DNA from: an uncultured Desulfobacteraceae bacterium
GTDB lineage: Bacteria; Desulfobacterota; Desulfobacteria; Desulfobacterales; UBA2174
Reading direction: 5' to 3'
Assembly (NCBI GenBank): GCA_937982505.1
Contig: CALJLV010000120.1
Span: 1 to 7,412 of the forward strand
Length of the DNA stretch: 7,412 bases
Position numbers and translations under genes: made by a program. Below, piece by piece: positions 6,199 through 7,412 of the stretch. The notes under the pieces were generated by a model. The model had not been told where the DNA came from. It was given only the letters and a program-made list of their open reading frames with translations, and made no database searches. How positions within the stretch are numbered: position 1 is the first letter of the stretch; every line of letters begins with the position of its first letter.

Positions 6199-7368
6199 TC
6201 AGTCGATCCGGTAAATATCCTTGAGGCCTTCAATCACATCCTGCAGGGAGCCCGACTCTTCGATGTGGTAGAAAGGCTTCTTTTCCGGGTCCGTATCCTG
6301 CCGCGGCCCGGGTTGGGGCCTGGCATTGGACCGGTTCGCAGAGGAGCGCTGCAATCGCGGCGGGCTTTGTCCTGCCAAATCCGCCGTCCACTGGTCCGAG
6401 GGTTCGGGATTGACCAGCGGACTTTCATGGTAGGGGGCGTCCTCGGCGCCCGAGGCGCTCTGTCCCAGACTCCATGACGGGGATTTGAACTTTTCCTGTT
6501 TTTCCAGATAGTCCGTCTGGTATTGAGAAAAAGTCGCCATCCCCTGGGAGAAATTCATCTGCATGATGTTTTCCAGCTGGGAAAACTTGTTGTCGCGGAT
6601 GATGCCGCTCACCGAGCTGTTGGAACGCAGAATGGAAAGCACCGGAACCCTGAACCCGTGTTTTCGCGACAGGTGAAGATGCTGGGCCATGATCGCCTTG
6701 AGGGTGGTGGAGAGCTGATAGCGGATCAGTTCGTGGACTTCGAGGGGAAACGAGTTGCAGAAACGGTAGAGGCATTCCTGGACATTGGCGGCGTGCATCG
6801 AGGCGATCACCAGATGCCCCGATTCGGCCGCGTCCAGGGTAAGTCGCATCGCCTGGGTTTCGCGCAGTTCCCCCACCACGATGACATCCGGATCTTCGCG
6901 CAGGACGTCCAGCATCCCCCGTTCGTAACTGGGGAAATGCGCCCCCAGCTCCCGCTGTTCGATAAAGGACTGGTCGGACTTGAATCGATACTCGATAGGG
7001 TCTTCCAGGGTGATCACGTGGGCCGCCATGGTCTGGTTGATATGCTTGACCAGGGCGGCGATGCTGGTGCTCTTGCCGGCACCGGTGGGGCCGCAGATCA
7101 GGATGAGCCCGGATTTGAAACGGACGAAATCCTTAATCGACGGATGCAGGTTGAGGTCGCTGATGCTGGGAATTTTTCCCGACAGAAGCCGCACGGCCAA
7201 GCTCAAGCCGCGGCTGGTGTTGTAGACGTTGATCCGGACGCGGTGGTTTCTGACACTCAGCGCAAAATCCACCGAATGCCGCGTGTGCAGGGCATTCAAC
7301 CGGTAGTCATTGAGCATCCGCAGAACCAGCGCGTCGACTTCCTGGGCAGTCCAGATCAGACGGGTGTC
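6199..7368 (-). CDS. pilT: PilT-like type IV pilus motor ATPase with C-terminal extension, N-terminus missing
   Basis: A hexameric cytoplasmic secretion ATPase of the PilT/PilU retraction class; 389 genuine codons are present plus the stop. Counting from Asp at 7366-7368 as residue 1, the order is: end of the N-terminal PAS-like domain with RVRINVYNTSRG (43-54), Walker A GPTGAGKS (93-100), Asp box ITLEDPIEYRF (119-129), Walker B LREDPDVIVVGELRE (156-170) with the catalytic-type Glu167, and His box HLVIASMHAANV (185-196) with His192. The retraction-type AIRNLIRE motif is degenerate, reading SVSGIIRDNKFSQL (252-265). The PilT-like core ends near 295 and is followed by an unusual extension of about 95 residues. 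Compared with PilT, roughly the first 35 residues are absent because real sequence stops at 7368. The reading frame continues into adapter sequence to a GTG at 7381-7383, which is not a real start. This is the first visible gene of the operon; its promoter lies outside. Confidence 0.92.
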   Translation of the reverse strand, partial: DTRLIWTAQEVDALVLRMLNDYRLNALHTRHSVDFALSVRNHRVRINVYNTSRGLSLAVRLLSGKIPSISDLNLHPSIKDFVRFKSGLILICGPTGAGKSTSIAALVKHINQTMAAHVITLEDPIEYRFKSDQSFIEQRELGAHFPSYERGMLDVLREDPDVIVVGELRETQAMRLTLDAAESGHLVIASMHAANVQECLYRFCNSFPLEVHELIRYQLSTTLKAIMAQHLHLSRKHGFRVPVLSILRSNSSVSGIIRDNKFSQLENIMQMNFSQGMATFSQYQTDYLEKQEKFKSPSWSLGQSASGAEDAPYHESPLVNPEPSDQWTADLAGQSPPRLQRSSANRSNARPQPGPRQDTDPEKKPFYHIEESGSLQDVIEGLKDIYRID

Positions 7369-7412
7369 AGATCGGAAGAGCACACGTCTGAACTCCAGTC
7401 ACGTCAGTCAAT
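7369..7412. other. Illumina TruSeq adapter and index contamination
   Basis: From 7369 the sequence reads AGATCGGAAGAGC and continues exactly as the well-known 34-base TruSeq read adapter through 7402. It is followed by an eight-base index-like GTCAGTCA and then AT, the first two bases of the constant region that follows the index. This is synthetic library sequence, not DNA of the organism. Confidence 0.98.

Noticed and set aside
1..7412. CRISPR array, tRNA, rRNA, insertion sequence or direct repeats
   Set aside because: Read through on both strands, the window is almost fully occupied by the six coding genes and shows no regularly spaced repeats, terminal inverted repeats or RNA gene signatures.

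Overview
The window holds six collinear genes, all on the minus strand and transcribed from right to left. They encode the core of a type IV pilus (or closely related type II secretion-like) machine in a Gram-negative bacterium. In transcription order they are: a PilT-type motor ATPase whose start is missing, a PilM-PilN (GspL-like) fusion, a PilO/GspM-like protein, a PilP/MshK/GspC-like protein, a secretin, and an ExeA/MshM-like AAA+ ATPase that runs off the left edge. The intergenic gaps are 44, -14 (overlap), 82, 7 and 90 bases. No convincing terminator or internal promoter is visible, so the set looks like one operon whose promoter lies beyond the right edge.

The order PilM/N-like, PilO-like, PilP-like, secretin, ExeA-like ATPase matches the mshI-J-K-L-M segment of MSHA pilus loci better than the classical pilMNOPQ cluster, because an ExeA-like ATPase directly follows the secretin. 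A retraction-type PilT ATPase at the head is an addition to that pattern. The expected assembly ATPase (MshE/PilB), platform protein (MshG/PilC) and pilins are not in the window and may lie past the left edge.

The proteins would work as one envelope-spanning assembly. The PilM-like cytoplasmic domain is covalently joined to the PilN-like inner-membrane protein, which would pair with the PilO-like protein. The PilP-like protein bridges the periplasm to the secretin pore in the outer membrane. The PilT-like motor drives pilus dynamics from the cytoplasm. The ExeA-like ATPase carries a transmembrane segment, a LysM domain and a SPOR-like domain, and probably couples ATP hydrolysis to placing the secretin within peptidoglycan.

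The organism is a Gram-negative with G+C-rich DNA. A Desulfobacterota (deltaproteobacterial) origin is my best guess from gene style and order, at low confidence. The last 44 bases (7369-7412) are not genomic: they match an Illumina TruSeq read adapter plus index, so the assembled fragment really ends at 7368 and the apparent start of the PilT gene is artificial.
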